A stretch of DNA of 64,000 bases, from the NCBI GenBank assembly GCA_036677145.1, contig JAKFFF010000050.1:24536-88535 (forward strand), written 5' to 3'. A model generated the notes under the pieces. That model was not told where the DNA came from, made no database searches, and was given only the letters and a program-made list of their open reading frames with translations. This document shows, piece by piece, positions 50,537 through 58,781 of the stretch. Source of the DNA: CADEED01 sp036677145 (GTDB lineage: Bacteria; Pseudomonadota; Gammaproteobacteria; Steroidobacterales; Steroidobacteraceae). Position 1 is the stretch's first letter; the number at the start of each line of letters is the position of its first letter. Both the position numbers and the translations under genes were made by a program.

Positions 50537-50929
50537 CTACAAGTAAGTGCCGTGTTCGAACTGGATGAAGCAGAAACCATGACCGAAAGGATCGCGGAAG
50601 CTCACGCAACGCGAGCCACGCCAGTCGATGTGCCCGGTCTCGCGCACGGCGCCGGCCGCCATCGCACGGCTTGCCGCGGCATCGACGTCGTCCACCACCA
50701 GGTCGAAGTGCACGGGTGTCCAATGGCGCATGTAGTCGCGGGAGATCGGCGGCGTACTCACGGCTCGCGTGCCGGCTTCCTTGTGAAGTAGATAGATTGT
50801 CGCCGCTGCACCCGTGAGCTCGGCGACGTCGTCGTCGAGTGTCCGGTTGTGTTGGAGACCGAGAGCGGCGGTGTAGAAGTCGATGGCAGCGGCCAGATCC
50901 GGCACGTCGATGTTGAGGAGGATCTTCAT
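50537..50929 (-). CDS. VOC-family (glyoxalase/bleomycin-resistance) protein
   Basis: This 130-residue protein has the two babab modules of the vicinal oxygen chelate fold, with VPDLAAAIDFYTAALG near residue 10, HFDLVVDDVDAAASRA near 74 and SFRDPFGHGFCFIQ near 109, where the conserved His and Glu-type metal-ligand positions are. Substrate unknown; members include glyoxalases, dioxygenases and binding proteins. It starts 7 bp after the stop of the next gene upstream, so it is likely co-transcribed with the glycoside-hydrolase-like gene. Confidence 0.88.
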   Translation of the reverse strand: MKILLNIDVPDLAAAIDFYTAALGLQHNRTLDDDVAELTGAAATIYLLHKEAGTRAVSTPPISRDYMRHWTPVHFDLVVDDVDAAASRAMAAGAVRETGHIDWRGSRCVSFRDPFGHGFCFIQFEHGTYL

Positions 50930-50935
50930 TCGGAT

Positions 50936-53107
50936 TCAGGGGATGGCGCGGGGTGTGGCGTTGCGCGCCACTGCGACGTCGCGCGCGACTTCGTCGCGGA
51001 TACGCGCCCAGTGAAAAAGATTGTCCGGATTCGCATCGAAGGCATTGCCGTTGTAATGGGTGAGGCGCATGTCCTTGTAGAGCGGGCGCGTGAGCCGGGT
51101 CACTTCATCCCAGTTCGCGAGCGCCTGTTCGAGATGTCCGATGGACTGCTCACGATGCAACTCCTTCCCGGTTGCGCGGAAGGTTTCGAGTGAGATCGCG
51201 CCCCGCAGCTTTTCGGCCAGGTGCAGGCCGAGGTAGGCCCAGGCTTTGATATCGGCGACTTCGTACTGCAGGGCGGTGTCGCCACGTGTGTCTATCTTCT
51301 CGACCCGCGCCAGCGCCTGGCGGCAGTCGCGTTCGAGCATGTCGGCCAATCGCGCCGGCGTGATCCGATGCTCCGCGAACTTGCCGCCCGCCAGTGTCGT
51401 GCGCACGTATTCGGCGACGCCGACGTAATCCGGGTCCATCGTCGGCTGCTTGATCAGCGCGTCGACGCCGATGTAGTTGGTGTGCTCACCTTGCAGTGCG
51501 AGGAAACCTTCGCTGTACAGCGTGAAATCCCAGCGCGAATCGAACAAGGACGCGAGCCGCAGCTGCGTGTTCGACGCGAGCGCGAAGGCTTCGAGCAGTT
51601 GGGCGCCGCCGTCCTTGCCGATGGCATGGCCATAACGGCGCGTGAATTCCCGCGCGAATACGGTGTCGGGAGTCGCGGGGTCGTACAGCAGCCGGCCCCA
51701 GAGTTTGTAGAACAGCCATTGCCGCTCGAATGCCCAGCGCCATTGCGGATGTTCGAGAGCCGTGAAGTAGTCGAGCGCCGGGATGTAGGTCTCGGAGCCG
51801 ATGAAGTAGCCGCCGACGTATGGTTTCTCCCCATCGCCAGGGCCGTTGAGAGCGATGTGCTGCCGGATGAAATCGGGCACTCCCCAGCGCAACGCGAAGA
51901 AATCCTCGTTGCGGATCTGCCAGACGATCTTGTAGTTGGTCGGCAGGGGTTTGAAATACGTGTCGCCGAGCGCGCCGCCGTGCACCTTCACGAGTTTCGG
52001 CGTCGAATGGCCATGCGACCAGTTGAACTTCATCTCCACCCAGATGGGCCCCGCGAACTTGTCGCCGAGTTTTTCCATCGCGGCGCGGGTGACAGTTTCG
52101 ACGTCCTTGCTGACGCCGGGACCGGAGGAAAGTCCAGACGAGAAAGGCACGCGATGGATGAGTTTCACCGGTTGATCGCGTTTTGCCTCCAGCGCCCCCG
52201 CGACGTACACCTCGTCGACGAACTGCTGCCGCTCGAGCGGCGTCATGCCGCCCATGCCTTCGCCATGCGAGACACCGATGCCGTCGAGGTCGGGATACTC
52301 CTCGATCATCTGCCGCACGCTTTCGCGCAAGTAGCGCTTGGTGACCGCCGACGTGTCGCCATCGACGTAGTAGTGCGGGTAGAAGTTCTTGCTCGCGACG
52401 TCGTGCGCCTTTGCGAATTCCTCGCTGACGAAGATGCTCCAGAACACGATGTAGGTATCGAGACCGCGCTCCTTCGCGAGGTGGAAGATGCCGCGGTAAA
52501 GGTTCTGCCACTCGGCGAATTCCGCGTCGGACCACTTGCTGGCCTCGGGGAAATTCTTCGGCCGGATCATGTACGTGAACGGGTGCATGGTCCAAAGGCT
52601 GACCGCGTTGAAACGGTTCTCGACCATCATGTCGAGGAAACCTTCCCAGAATTTCAGATCGCGCGCGGTATCGTAGTGCTGATCGAGCGCCGAGCTTGGC
52701 CGGTACGTATCCCAGGGCGTATTGAACTTGATGCCGCGAAATTCCAGCGCGGGCTTGCGCGGCGCCGCGGCGAGTCTGCCGCTGGGAATGCCGCCGAGGA
52801 GCTGTTCGCGCGCGTCGAGCGCACCGTAGATGAGCCCGCGCGCATCACCGCCGCTGATCGTGACGCGGGAGCCCTGCGCGACGATCGAAAAGCTTTCGGC
52901 GCCGAGCGCCGGATCGATCGTGAGTGTGATGACGCAACGCCTGGCCGGTTTCATCCCGGGTGCGTCGAATGTGGCCTGCAGACGGCGCGCGGCATATGCG
53001 GCTTGCGGGGAGTCGATCTTCGAGACGATCTCGCAGGCGATCGCGGGGAAAGAGGAGGTCGCGAACAGGCCGCCGGCGAGCAGCCACAGGGTGATTCGTT
53101 TTGTCAT
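50936..53107 (-). CDS. Secreted glycoside-hydrolase-like protein (alpha-glucuronidase/GH20-like fold), unassigned family
   Basis: This 723-residue protein has a signal peptide (hydrophobic residues 6-22, cleavage near AIA). An N-terminal small alpha/beta domain of the type found before GH20, GH67 and GH84 barrels ends with the GDARGLIYGALDAREQLLGG segment near residue 95. A TIM-barrel region follows (about 130-470), with FRGIKFNTPWDTYRP, NRFNAVSLWTMHPFTY, DGIGVSHGEGMGG and WVEMKFNWSHGHST, in which several acidic residues could be catalytic. A helical C-terminal region of about 200 residues follows. I cannot assign a CAZy family; alpha-glucuronidase-like function would suit the xylan genes nearby. 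It is upstream of the VOC gene. Confidence 0.7.
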   Translation of the reverse strand: MTKRITLWLLAGGLFATSSFPAIACEIVSKIDSPQAAYAARRLQATFDAPGMKPARRCVITLTIDPALGAESFSIVAQGSRVTISGGDARGLIYGALDAREQLLGGIPSGRLAAAPRKPALEFRGIKFNTPWDTYRPSSALDQHYDTARDLKFWEGFLDMMVENRFNAVSLWTMHPFTYMIRPKNFPEASKWSDAEFAEWQNLYRGIFHLAKERGLDTYIVFWSIFVSEEFAKAHDVASKNFYPHYYVDGDTSAVTKRYLRESVRQMIEEYPDLDGIGVSHGEGMGGMTPLERQQFVDEVYVAGALEAKRDQPVKLIHRVPFSSGLSSGPGVSKDVETVTRAAMEKLGDKFAGPIWVEMKFNWSHGHSTPKLVKVHGGALGDTYFKPLPTNYKIVWQIRNEDFFALRWGVPDFIRQHIALNGPGDGEKPYVGGYFIGSETYIPALDYFTALEHPQWRWAFERQWLFYKLWGRLLYDPATPDTVFAREFTRRYGHAIGKDGGAQLLEAFALASNTQLRLASLFDSRWDFTLYSEGFLALQGEHTNYIGVDALIKQPTMDPDYVGVAEYVRTTLAGGKFAEHRITPARLADMLERDCRQALARVEKIDTRGDTALQYEVADIKAWAYLGLHLAEKLRGAISLETFRATGKELHREQSIGHLEQALANWDEVTRLTRPLYKDMRLTHYNGNAFDANPDNLFHWARIRDEVARDVAVARNATPRAIP

Positions 53108-53153
53108 CGCACCAAGGTAATTGCCCGGCGCTCACAAGACAACGCGAGTCAGC

Positions 53154-53612
53154 CTACGGGTTGGCCCAGGCGTTGATTTCGGCTTCCGTGAAAAAGGTGA
53201 CGGTCTTGCCGAAGTGGTACTCGCCGCTGTCGCCCTGCGAAACCGGCAGGTAGAGCACCAGCGTCAATCCGAGCTTGTGTTCGATCAGCACCTTGATCGC
53301 GCGCGTTTGCTCGCGATCGGGAATCGACGCGACGATTTCCGCGACGGCGATCGCCTTGAGATCGCGCTCGTACGCCATCGAACGCAGCCCACTGCGCAGC
53401 ATCGGCAGGATGTGGTCCGAATTCGCGAACCCGCCGGGTGTGCTGCACATGGCATCGAGCAGCGCGACACGGCCTTCGGTGGTCAACACGGCCGCGTGGG
53501 GCAGGAAGTAGCCGCGTTCGCGGAGTTTCTTTTCAGATAGTTCGAACAGCGGACCGGCAAGCGCGCCGAGGTCGGGCTTCACCGCGGCGTACAGTTCCTG
53601 GGGTGTGTTCAT
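53154..53612 (-). CDS. Hypothetical protein, 152 residues
   Basis: This protein starts at 53612 (MNTPQELYAAVKPDL); frames further upstream look non-coding. It is soluble and mixed alpha/beta, with a helix-rich N-terminal half (FELSEKKLRERGYFLPHAAVL near 30) and a C-terminal beta part (EYHFGKTVTFFTEAEINAW). Similar proteins occur in Xanthomonadales as uncharacterised; I do not recognise a named domain. It stands 46 bp from the glycoside-hydrolase-like gene start, on the same strand, and is divergent from an SDR gene. Confidence 0.65.
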   Translation of the reverse strand: MNTPQELYAAVKPDLGALAGPLFELSEKKLRERGYFLPHAAVLTTEGRVALLDAMCSTPGGFANSDHILPMLRSGLRSMAYERDLKAIAVAEIVASIPDREQTRAIKVLIEHKLGLTLVLYLPVSQGDSGEYHFGKTVTFFTEAEINAWANP

Positions 53613-53735
53613 TTTCGCAATCACAGCGGCAGGCGCCCGTCCGGCGGAATCTTGATTGTTGTTATCCAAACTACAAGCTACGGCGCGACTACAACACAGG
53701 AACGCGCGGCGGTCAAAACCTGAGACACTGCCGCC

Positions 53736-54563
53736 ATGAATGCCAACATGAACACCCCATCTACCGTTCTGATCACCGGTGCGTCGTCGGGAATTGGAGC
53801 CGGTCTCGCGCGCGAATTCGCGCGCCGCGGCCTGCGGGTCGTGCTCGTGGCCCGCCGTGTCGAGCAACTCGAGGCGCTGGCGAACGAGATTCGCACCACC
53901 GGAGGGCATGCGAGCGCGCATCGTGGGGACGTCACGGTCGATGGCGACATCGGCGGCGTCGTGGCGGAACTTGCCGCGCAGGGCATCGTTCCCGACATCG
54001 TGGTGGCCAACGCGGGATTCGGCGTGGCGGGCAATGTGCAGCGGCTCACGCTGGCGGATTATCAACGCCAGTTCGAGACCAATCTATTCGGCGTGTTGCG
54101 CACCTTTTACGAAACGCTCGAGGGTCTGCGCAGGACGCGCGGGCGCTTCGTCATCATGGGGAGCGTCGCGGGCCACATCTCGCTCGGCGGGAGTTCGGCC
54201 TACGCCATGAGCAAGTTCGCGGTGCGTGCGTTCGCGGAAGCGCTGCACGGAGATCTCAAGCATGCGGGCATCGGTGTCACGCTGATTTCGCCAGGATACG
54301 TGGATTCGGACATCCGCCGCGTCGACAATCGCGGCGGCCTGCATCCACATGTCGAGGACCCGATCCCTGCCTGGTTGCGCATGAAGACCGAAACCGCCGC
54401 GCGCATCATGGCGCGCGGCATCCTGCGTGGCCGCAAGGAGGTCGTGGTGACCTTTCACGCCAAGGTATTCATCGCGTTCGCGCGGCACTTCCCGCGACTC
54501 ACGCGATTCCTGCTGACGCGCGGCTCGGTCCCCGCCCGCCCCGAGCCCCGCCCGCGAGCGTAG
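53736..54563 (+). CDS. Short-chain dehydrogenase/reductase
   Basis: This 275-residue classical SDR has TGASSGIGAG near residue 15-24, VANAGFG near 91 and YAMSKFA with the catalytic pair near 158; RRVEQ after beta 2 suggests NADP(H). The C-terminal part contains a membrane-near hydrophobic/basic stretch (VFIAFARHFPRLTRFLLTRG), typical of SDRs that act on lipids or steroids. ATG 53736 or 53748 can be the start. It ends 5 bp before the perfect inverted repeat at 54569. Confidence 0.9.
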   Translation: MNANMNTPSTVLITGASSGIGAGLAREFARRGLRVVLVARRVEQLEALANEIRTTGGHASAHRGDVTVDGDIGGVVAELAAQGIVPDIVVANAGFGVAGNVQRLTLADYQRQFETNLFGVLRTFYETLEGLRRTRGRFVIMGSVAGHISLGGSSAYAMSKFAVRAFAEALHGDLKHAGIGVTLISPGYVDSDIRRVDNRGGLHPHVEDPIPAWLRMKTETAARIMARGILRGRKEVVVTFHAKVFIAFARHFPRLTRFLLTRGSVPARPEPRPRA

Positions 54564-54568
54564 TGGTC

Positions 54569-54657
54569 GGTGCCGGGTGAGAATTCGCGGAGTTAGCGCA
54601 ACGGGCGCGCTGAATTCGCAAGTTCCGCGCTAACTCCGCGAATTCTCACCCGGCACC
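54569..54657. repeat. Perfect 31-bp inverted repeat with 27-bp loop
   Basis: Left arm 54569-54599 (starts GGTGCCGGGTGAGAATTC) and right arm 54627-54657 are exactly complementary. The loop of 27 bp holds GAATTC once more (54612-54617), so GAATTC appears three times in 89 bp. There is no T tract and no coding capacity. It fills the gap between two convergent genes (SDR and the DUF1080-esterase gene). It may be a REP/BIME-like or MITE-like element or a bidirectional transcription barrier. Confidence 0.85.
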
Positions 54658-54668
54658 CAACCGGTCGA

Positions 54669-56462
54669 CTAGTCGTTGAGCCAGATCCACTCGAGGATTT
54701 CGGGCAGCAGCGCGCCGCCGTGCTGATCGGAATGCGCGCCATCGCCCCAGTTGTGTTTCAGCTCGTAACGCGCGCCCAGCGTGCCGTCCTTGTCGGCCTT
54801 GGCATTCGCATACTCGAACGCCGACAACATCTGCTGGTTCGCGAGGAACCAGTTGCCGTGTTCGTTCGAGAGATCCTTGTCGCCGTCCTGCAGATAGATG
54901 CGGATCGGCTTGATGGGATTCTTGCGGATCAACGTCGGGTACAGGTCGCCGCCCGGCACCATCGGCTTGCCGTCGGCCGCGGGTAGATAGCCGATCGACG
55001 TGTAGCTGCCGATCATGCTGATCACGCGGCGGAAGTAGTCGGGCCGCTGCCACGCCACGGTGAACGCCGCGATCGCCCCGCTCGACGTGCCGCCGATGGC
55101 GCGTTTCTCCGGGTCGTCCGTCAGACGGTACTTCTTGCCGATTTCGGGCAGCAGTTCGTCGATGAGGAGGCGCGCGTAGCGATCGTCCAGCACGTCGTAT
55201 TCGTAGCGCCGGTTGTTCGGATTGCTCATGCCGAGATTCGTCGGGTAGGTGCCGCTCAGATTTCCCGGCGTGACGAACACGCCGATGGTCGTCGGCATCT
55301 TGCCCTTCGCCATCATGTTTTCCATGGCCTGCGGAACGCGCAGGCTGCCTTCCGGATTCGTCGCGCGTTGTCCGTCCTGGAACACCAGCACGTTGGCCGG
55401 TATGGGTTTCTTGTCGTTGTACTGCGCGGGCACGTAGATCCAGTACTGCCGCACCGTGTTCGGAATCACCTGGCTCAGGAACTCGAACGGCCCTTCGAGC
55501 CGGCCTTTCGGCACGCCTGGTTGCGGCAGCGAATCCGGCATGAGCGGATATTCGCCGGGGCGGCGCATCGCCGGTTTCACGCCGTCCGCGAACTTGCAGT
55601 CCTCCGGCACGTGTTTGACGTAGTAGCTCTTGTAGTTGGTCGCCTTGCGGTCGGCGCAGCCGGCGAGGTTCAGCAGCTCGACCTTGCGGAAGTCGATCGG
55701 GTGCGATTCGCTTTGCAGCGAGATGTAACCGCCTTCGATGAGTTTGCCGTCGGGCTTGGTCGTCGTGTCGTAATTGTCGACCTGGGCGCCGCCGAACTGT
55801 GGCAGCGAATATTCGAGCACCTTCTCGCCATTGGCGTAGTGCGTGACGGTGCCCGCGCCGTGCACGACCATTTCCGCGCGCACCCACTGATCGCCATCGT
55901 AAGTCTTCGAGGCAGAGTTCAGGCAATGTTCCGGGTAGATAGTCCCCTTGAACACGACTTCCGTGCCTGGGCTGCACATGTTCACGGTCGGGCGGGGCTT
56001 GCCGTCGCTCGCGCCGCCGAGGAACTGCGCTTCGATGGAGATCGGGAAGGTCTGATCGCGTGGCATGTTGCGCGGATCCGGAGAATGCAGCATCGCGCCG
56101 CTGTTACGGAGGGCCCAGGCTCCCGGATTGCCGGGCGCCTGCTCGCCGACGAAACGATACTCGACCACGAGCTTGTAATAGGAATACGGCGTCTTCCAGA
56201 AAAGATGGCCGAACTGTCCGTCGAAGCTCTTGTACTTGTCGTAGCGCACCTTGAGCAGGCCGTCTTCGACACGGAAGGTGTTGCCGAAATTTTCGCCGAA
56301 TTCGTGTTTTGTGATCTTCGGCGTCCAGCCAGTGAGGTCCTTGCCGTTGAACAGCGTGACCCATTCCTCCGTGCTCGCGGCGGGCGCTTGTGCAAAGCCT
56401 TGGGCGGACGCGAGCAGCAGTGCGCCGCCGACGATGTTGAGAAATGCTTTGTTCATCTTCAT
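54669..56462 (-). CDS. DUF1080 (3-keto-glycoside-hydrolase-type) domain fused to an esterase
   Basis: This 597-residue protein has a signal peptide (residues 1-24, ending AFL..SAQGFAQ). Residues 32-275 form a DUF1080 (3-keto-disaccharide hydrolase) jelly-roll with WVTLFNGKDLTGWTPK, and RNSGAMLHSPD in the centre. Residues 310-597 are an esterase/alpha-beta hydrolase (PF00756-like) with nucleophile motif GGTSSGAIAAF near 466, and His in GDGAHSDQHGG near 580. Such DUF1080 proteins cleave glycosides oxidised at C3. The esterase could remove acetyl or feruloyl groups from xylan. It overlaps the GH43 stop by 4 bp, so the two are coupled. Confidence 0.88.
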   Translation of the reverse strand: MKMNKAFLNIVGGALLLASAQGFAQAPAASTEEWVTLFNGKDLTGWTPKITKHEFGENFGNTFRVEDGLLKVRYDKYKSFDGQFGHLFWKTPYSYYKLVVEYRFVGEQAPGNPGAWALRNSGAMLHSPDPRNMPRDQTFPISIEAQFLGGASDGKPRPTVNMCSPGTEVVFKGTIYPEHCLNSASKTYDGDQWVRAEMVVHGAGTVTHYANGEKVLEYSLPQFGGAQVDNYDTTTKPDGKLIEGGYISLQSESHPIDFRKVELLNLAGCADRKATNYKSYYVKHVPEDCKFADGVKPAMRRPGEYPLMPDSLPQPGVPKGRLEGPFEFLSQVIPNTVRQYWIYVPAQYNDKKPIPANVLVFQDGQRATNPEGSLRVPQAMENMMAKGKMPTTIGVFVTPGNLSGTYPTNLGMSNPNNRRYEYDVLDDRYARLLIDELLPEIGKKYRLTDDPEKRAIGGTSSGAIAAFTVAWQRPDYFRRVISMIGSYTSIGYLPAADGKPMVPGGDLYPTLIRKNPIKPIRIYLQDGDKDLSNEHGNWFLANQQMLSAFEYANAKADKDGTLGARYELKHNWGDGAHSDQHGGALLPEILEWIWLND

Positions 56463-58099
56463 TCCTGTCTTGCGTAAGGACCGAGCACGGCGCCGACGAA
56501 ACCGCCGGCGACCTCCGTGCTAAGCAGAGAACCATCATCGTTTTCGCGCAGCGGCTGCCAACCCTGCCCGGTGTCGTAGTGGAAGGAGTACCGGTCGCGC
56601 ACGCCGCTGACGCGCAGGTTGATCCAGGGCACCGCGGGCAGCGTTTCGGATACGAACACCTTGAGGTCGCTGCCGGCGCGGCGCTCGAGCGACACGCGCA
56701 GTCCGCCGTCGATGCGCCGGACATTCAGGAAATACCAGTGGTTTTCATTCTGGTACGCCGCGAGTCCGGCCGACACGTTGTTGGACGCCGGCGGCGCCAG
56801 CCGTGTCGATGCGTCGAATGTCAGGTGCTGCTGCCGGCGCGCGAGGAACGACGGGTTTCGCTTCTCGTCGAGCCGGATCAGTTGCGGGTGGATCTCGAGC
56901 GCGCCGTCGCGCAGTTTCATCCACGATAGTTTTGGAACGTGCACCTGCATCCATTCGGGACCGAGCTTCGCGCCGTCGAAATCGTCGCGGCGGGTGAAAT
57001 TGCCGGACAGCGCATCGCCCGGGGTTGCACCCATGTCCTTCGGACCCGCCAGCGTGTACGGGATCGCCTTGCCGTGTTCGAGGATGACGGGCCAGCCGTC
57101 CTTCCAGGTGACGGGCAACAGGAACGTCTCGCGTCCGGTGTTGTAGCGATCGCCGACGTAGGGACGCGACGCGAGGAACACCGCCCACCAGCTGCCGTCC
57201 TTCGTTTCCACGAGATCGGCGTGGCCTGCGTTCGTGATCGCGTTCGGGCGATCCGCCGGCAGGTCGCGCTGCGTGAGGATGGGATTGCCCGCGTACGGTT
57301 CGAACGGACCCCACGGTGAGCGGCTGCGTAACACCACCTGGGAATGTTGCGGTCCCGTGCCGCCTTCCGCGCAGCTCAGGTAATACCAGTCCTTGATGCG
57401 ATAGAGGTGCGGCCCTTCTATCCAGATCGGCTTCTTCGCGAGGTCCACGCCACCGTTCACGATCACCTTGCGGGGGCCGACGAGTTTGTTGGCCGCGAGG
57501 TCGAATTGCTGGATCCAGATGGCGCGATGGCCGTCATACAACGGCTTGCCTTCGGGCCCGCCGTTGTTGAGCACGTAGGCCTTGCCGTCATCGTCGAAGA
57601 AAAAGGACGGGTCGATGCCGTCGAGACCTTTCAGCCACACCGGATCGGACCAGGGTCCCGCGGGATTCTTCGCCGTCACGAAGAAATTGCCGCCGGCATC
57701 CACCAGCGTGTTGATGATGTAGAACGTGCCGTCGTGAAAGTGGATGGACGGCGCGAACACGCCGCGCGAAATGTTCAGGCCGTCAAAGCTGATTTTCGCC
57801 GGATCCGACAGTGCATGGCCGATGAGCCGCCAGTGCACGAGGTCGTCGCTCTCGTGGATCGGGATGCCCGGGAAATGGGCGAACGTCGAGTTGACCAGGT
57901 AGTACTTGTCGCCGGCGCGGGTAACGCTGGGATCGGGGTAGTACCCCGCGAGTATCGGGTTGTGAAAGCTGCCGGCAGGCAGCGGCGCGGAGTAGATCGC
58001 GTCATTGCCGGTGTATTCGAACCAGTCGAACACGGTCGGCGATTGCGCGCTGGCGGCTGCTGCGATTCCCAGCAAGGCTGCTGTGACGATTGACTTCAT
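56459..58099 (-). CDS. Secreted GH43 glycosidase (beta-xylosidase/arabinofuranosidase type)
   Basis: This 546-residue enzyme starts at 58099 behind a GGGGGG site, and has a signal peptide (about 1-18). The five-bladed propeller has GYYPDPSV with the catalytic base Asp, DGIDPSFFFDDDG with the pKa-modulating Asp and WIEGPHLYR with the acid Glu: all three are present. The C-terminal 190 residues are the beta-sandwich domain of GH43 subfamily enzymes (FTRRDDF near 375). Activity on xylo- or arabino-oligosaccharides is expected, not certain. It is the first gene of a two-gene operon with the DUF1080-esterase. It is divergent from the ECF sigma gene. Confidence 0.93.
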   Translation of the reverse strand: MKSIVTAALLGIAAAASAQSPTVFDWFEYTGNDAIYSAPLPAGSFHNPILAGYYPDPSVTRAGDKYYLVNSTFAHFPGIPIHESDDLVHWRLIGHALSDPAKISFDGLNISRGVFAPSIHFHDGTFYIINTLVDAGGNFFVTAKNPAGPWSDPVWLKGLDGIDPSFFFDDDGKAYVLNNGGPEGKPLYDGHRAIWIQQFDLAANKLVGPRKVIVNGGVDLAKKPIWIEGPHLYRIKDWYYLSCAEGGTGPQHSQVVLRSRSPWGPFEPYAGNPILTQRDLPADRPNAITNAGHADLVETKDGSWWAVFLASRPYVGDRYNTGRETFLLPVTWKDGWPVILEHGKAIPYTLAGPKDMGATPGDALSGNFTRRDDFDGAKLGPEWMQVHVPKLSWMKLRDGALEIHPQLIRLDEKRNPSFLARRQQHLTFDASTRLAPPASNNVSAGLAAYQNENHWYFLNVRRIDGGLRVSLERRAGSDLKVFVSETLPAVPWINLRVSGVRDRYSFHYDTGQGWQPLRENDDGSLLSTEVAGGFVGAVLGPYARQE

Positions 58100-58199
58100 G
58101 ATCCCCCCGGATTCTGCGGACCGGTAGTTTTCCACAACGCACCGTTTATTGCGGAACTCAAGCACACGGTGAGCGCCGCGCCCTGCGACAATCCCCGGG

Positions 58200-58781
58200 A
58201 TGGAGCCCCCGAACTCATCGCCGACGCTCGGTTCGCACGTGGTCGAACTGCTCGCCGCGGTCCGCCGGGGTGAGCCCGGCGCGGCGGACGAGATATTCGG
58301 ATTGCTGTATCCCGACCTGCGCCAGCTCGCGCATTCTCGGCTGCGGCGCAGTGGCCGGTTGACCTTGCTCGATACCACGTCGCTGGTGCACGAGGCTTAC
58401 CTGCGGCTGTTCAAGGCGGGCACGCTCGAAGCGGATGACCGGGGACAGTTCCTGGCGTACGCGGCCCGGGTCATGCGTTCGGTGGTGGTCGACTTCGTGC
58501 GGCGCCGGGCGGCCGAGCGGCGCGGGGGCAATGTGCCGCACGTCGGTCTCGACGAAGAGGCCAACGCGCTTTCCGATACCCGCGAACGTGAGGTGATGCG
58601 CATCGACGAGGCGCTCGAGGAACTCGCGGCCATCGACGCACGGTTGGTGCAAGTGGTCGAGATGCGTTATTTCGCCGGCATGACCGAGGACCAGGTGGCA
58701 GACGCGCTGGGCTTGAGCCGCCGGTCGGTGGCGCGTGACTGGGAGAAGGCGCGGCTGTTTCTCGCCGCCGCTCTCGACTAA
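58200..58781 (+). CDS. ECF sigma factor, TIGR02999-like (kinase-linked group)
   Basis: This 193-residue sigma factor has region 2 (LLDTTSLVHEAYLRLF, near residues 60-75, then FLAYAARVMRSVVVDFVRRR near 88) and region 4 with MTEDQVADALGLSRRSVARDWEKARLFL near 160. This group of ECF factors is often linked with Ser/Thr kinases with TPRs and lacks a classical anti-sigma. The kinase gene is convergent here, and the stop codons overlap by 4 bp. It lies 100 bp from the divergent GH43 start, so it could control the polysaccharide genes. Confidence 0.92.
   Translation: MEPPNSSPTLGSHVVELLAAVRRGEPGAADEIFGLLYPDLRQLAHSRLRRSGRLTLLDTTSLVHEAYLRLFKAGTLEADDRGQFLAYAARVMRSVVVDFVRRRAAERRGGNVPHVGLDEEANALSDTREREVMRIDEALEELAAIDARLVQVVEMRYFAGMTEDQVADALGLSRRSVARDWEKARLFLAAALD

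Noticed and set aside
51221..53176. A 651-codon forward frame antisense to the glycoside-hydrolase-like gene
   Set aside because: The reverse strand has signal peptide, glycosidase-like motifs and conserved-looking composition; the forward frame is Arg/Val/Asp-rich with no domain.
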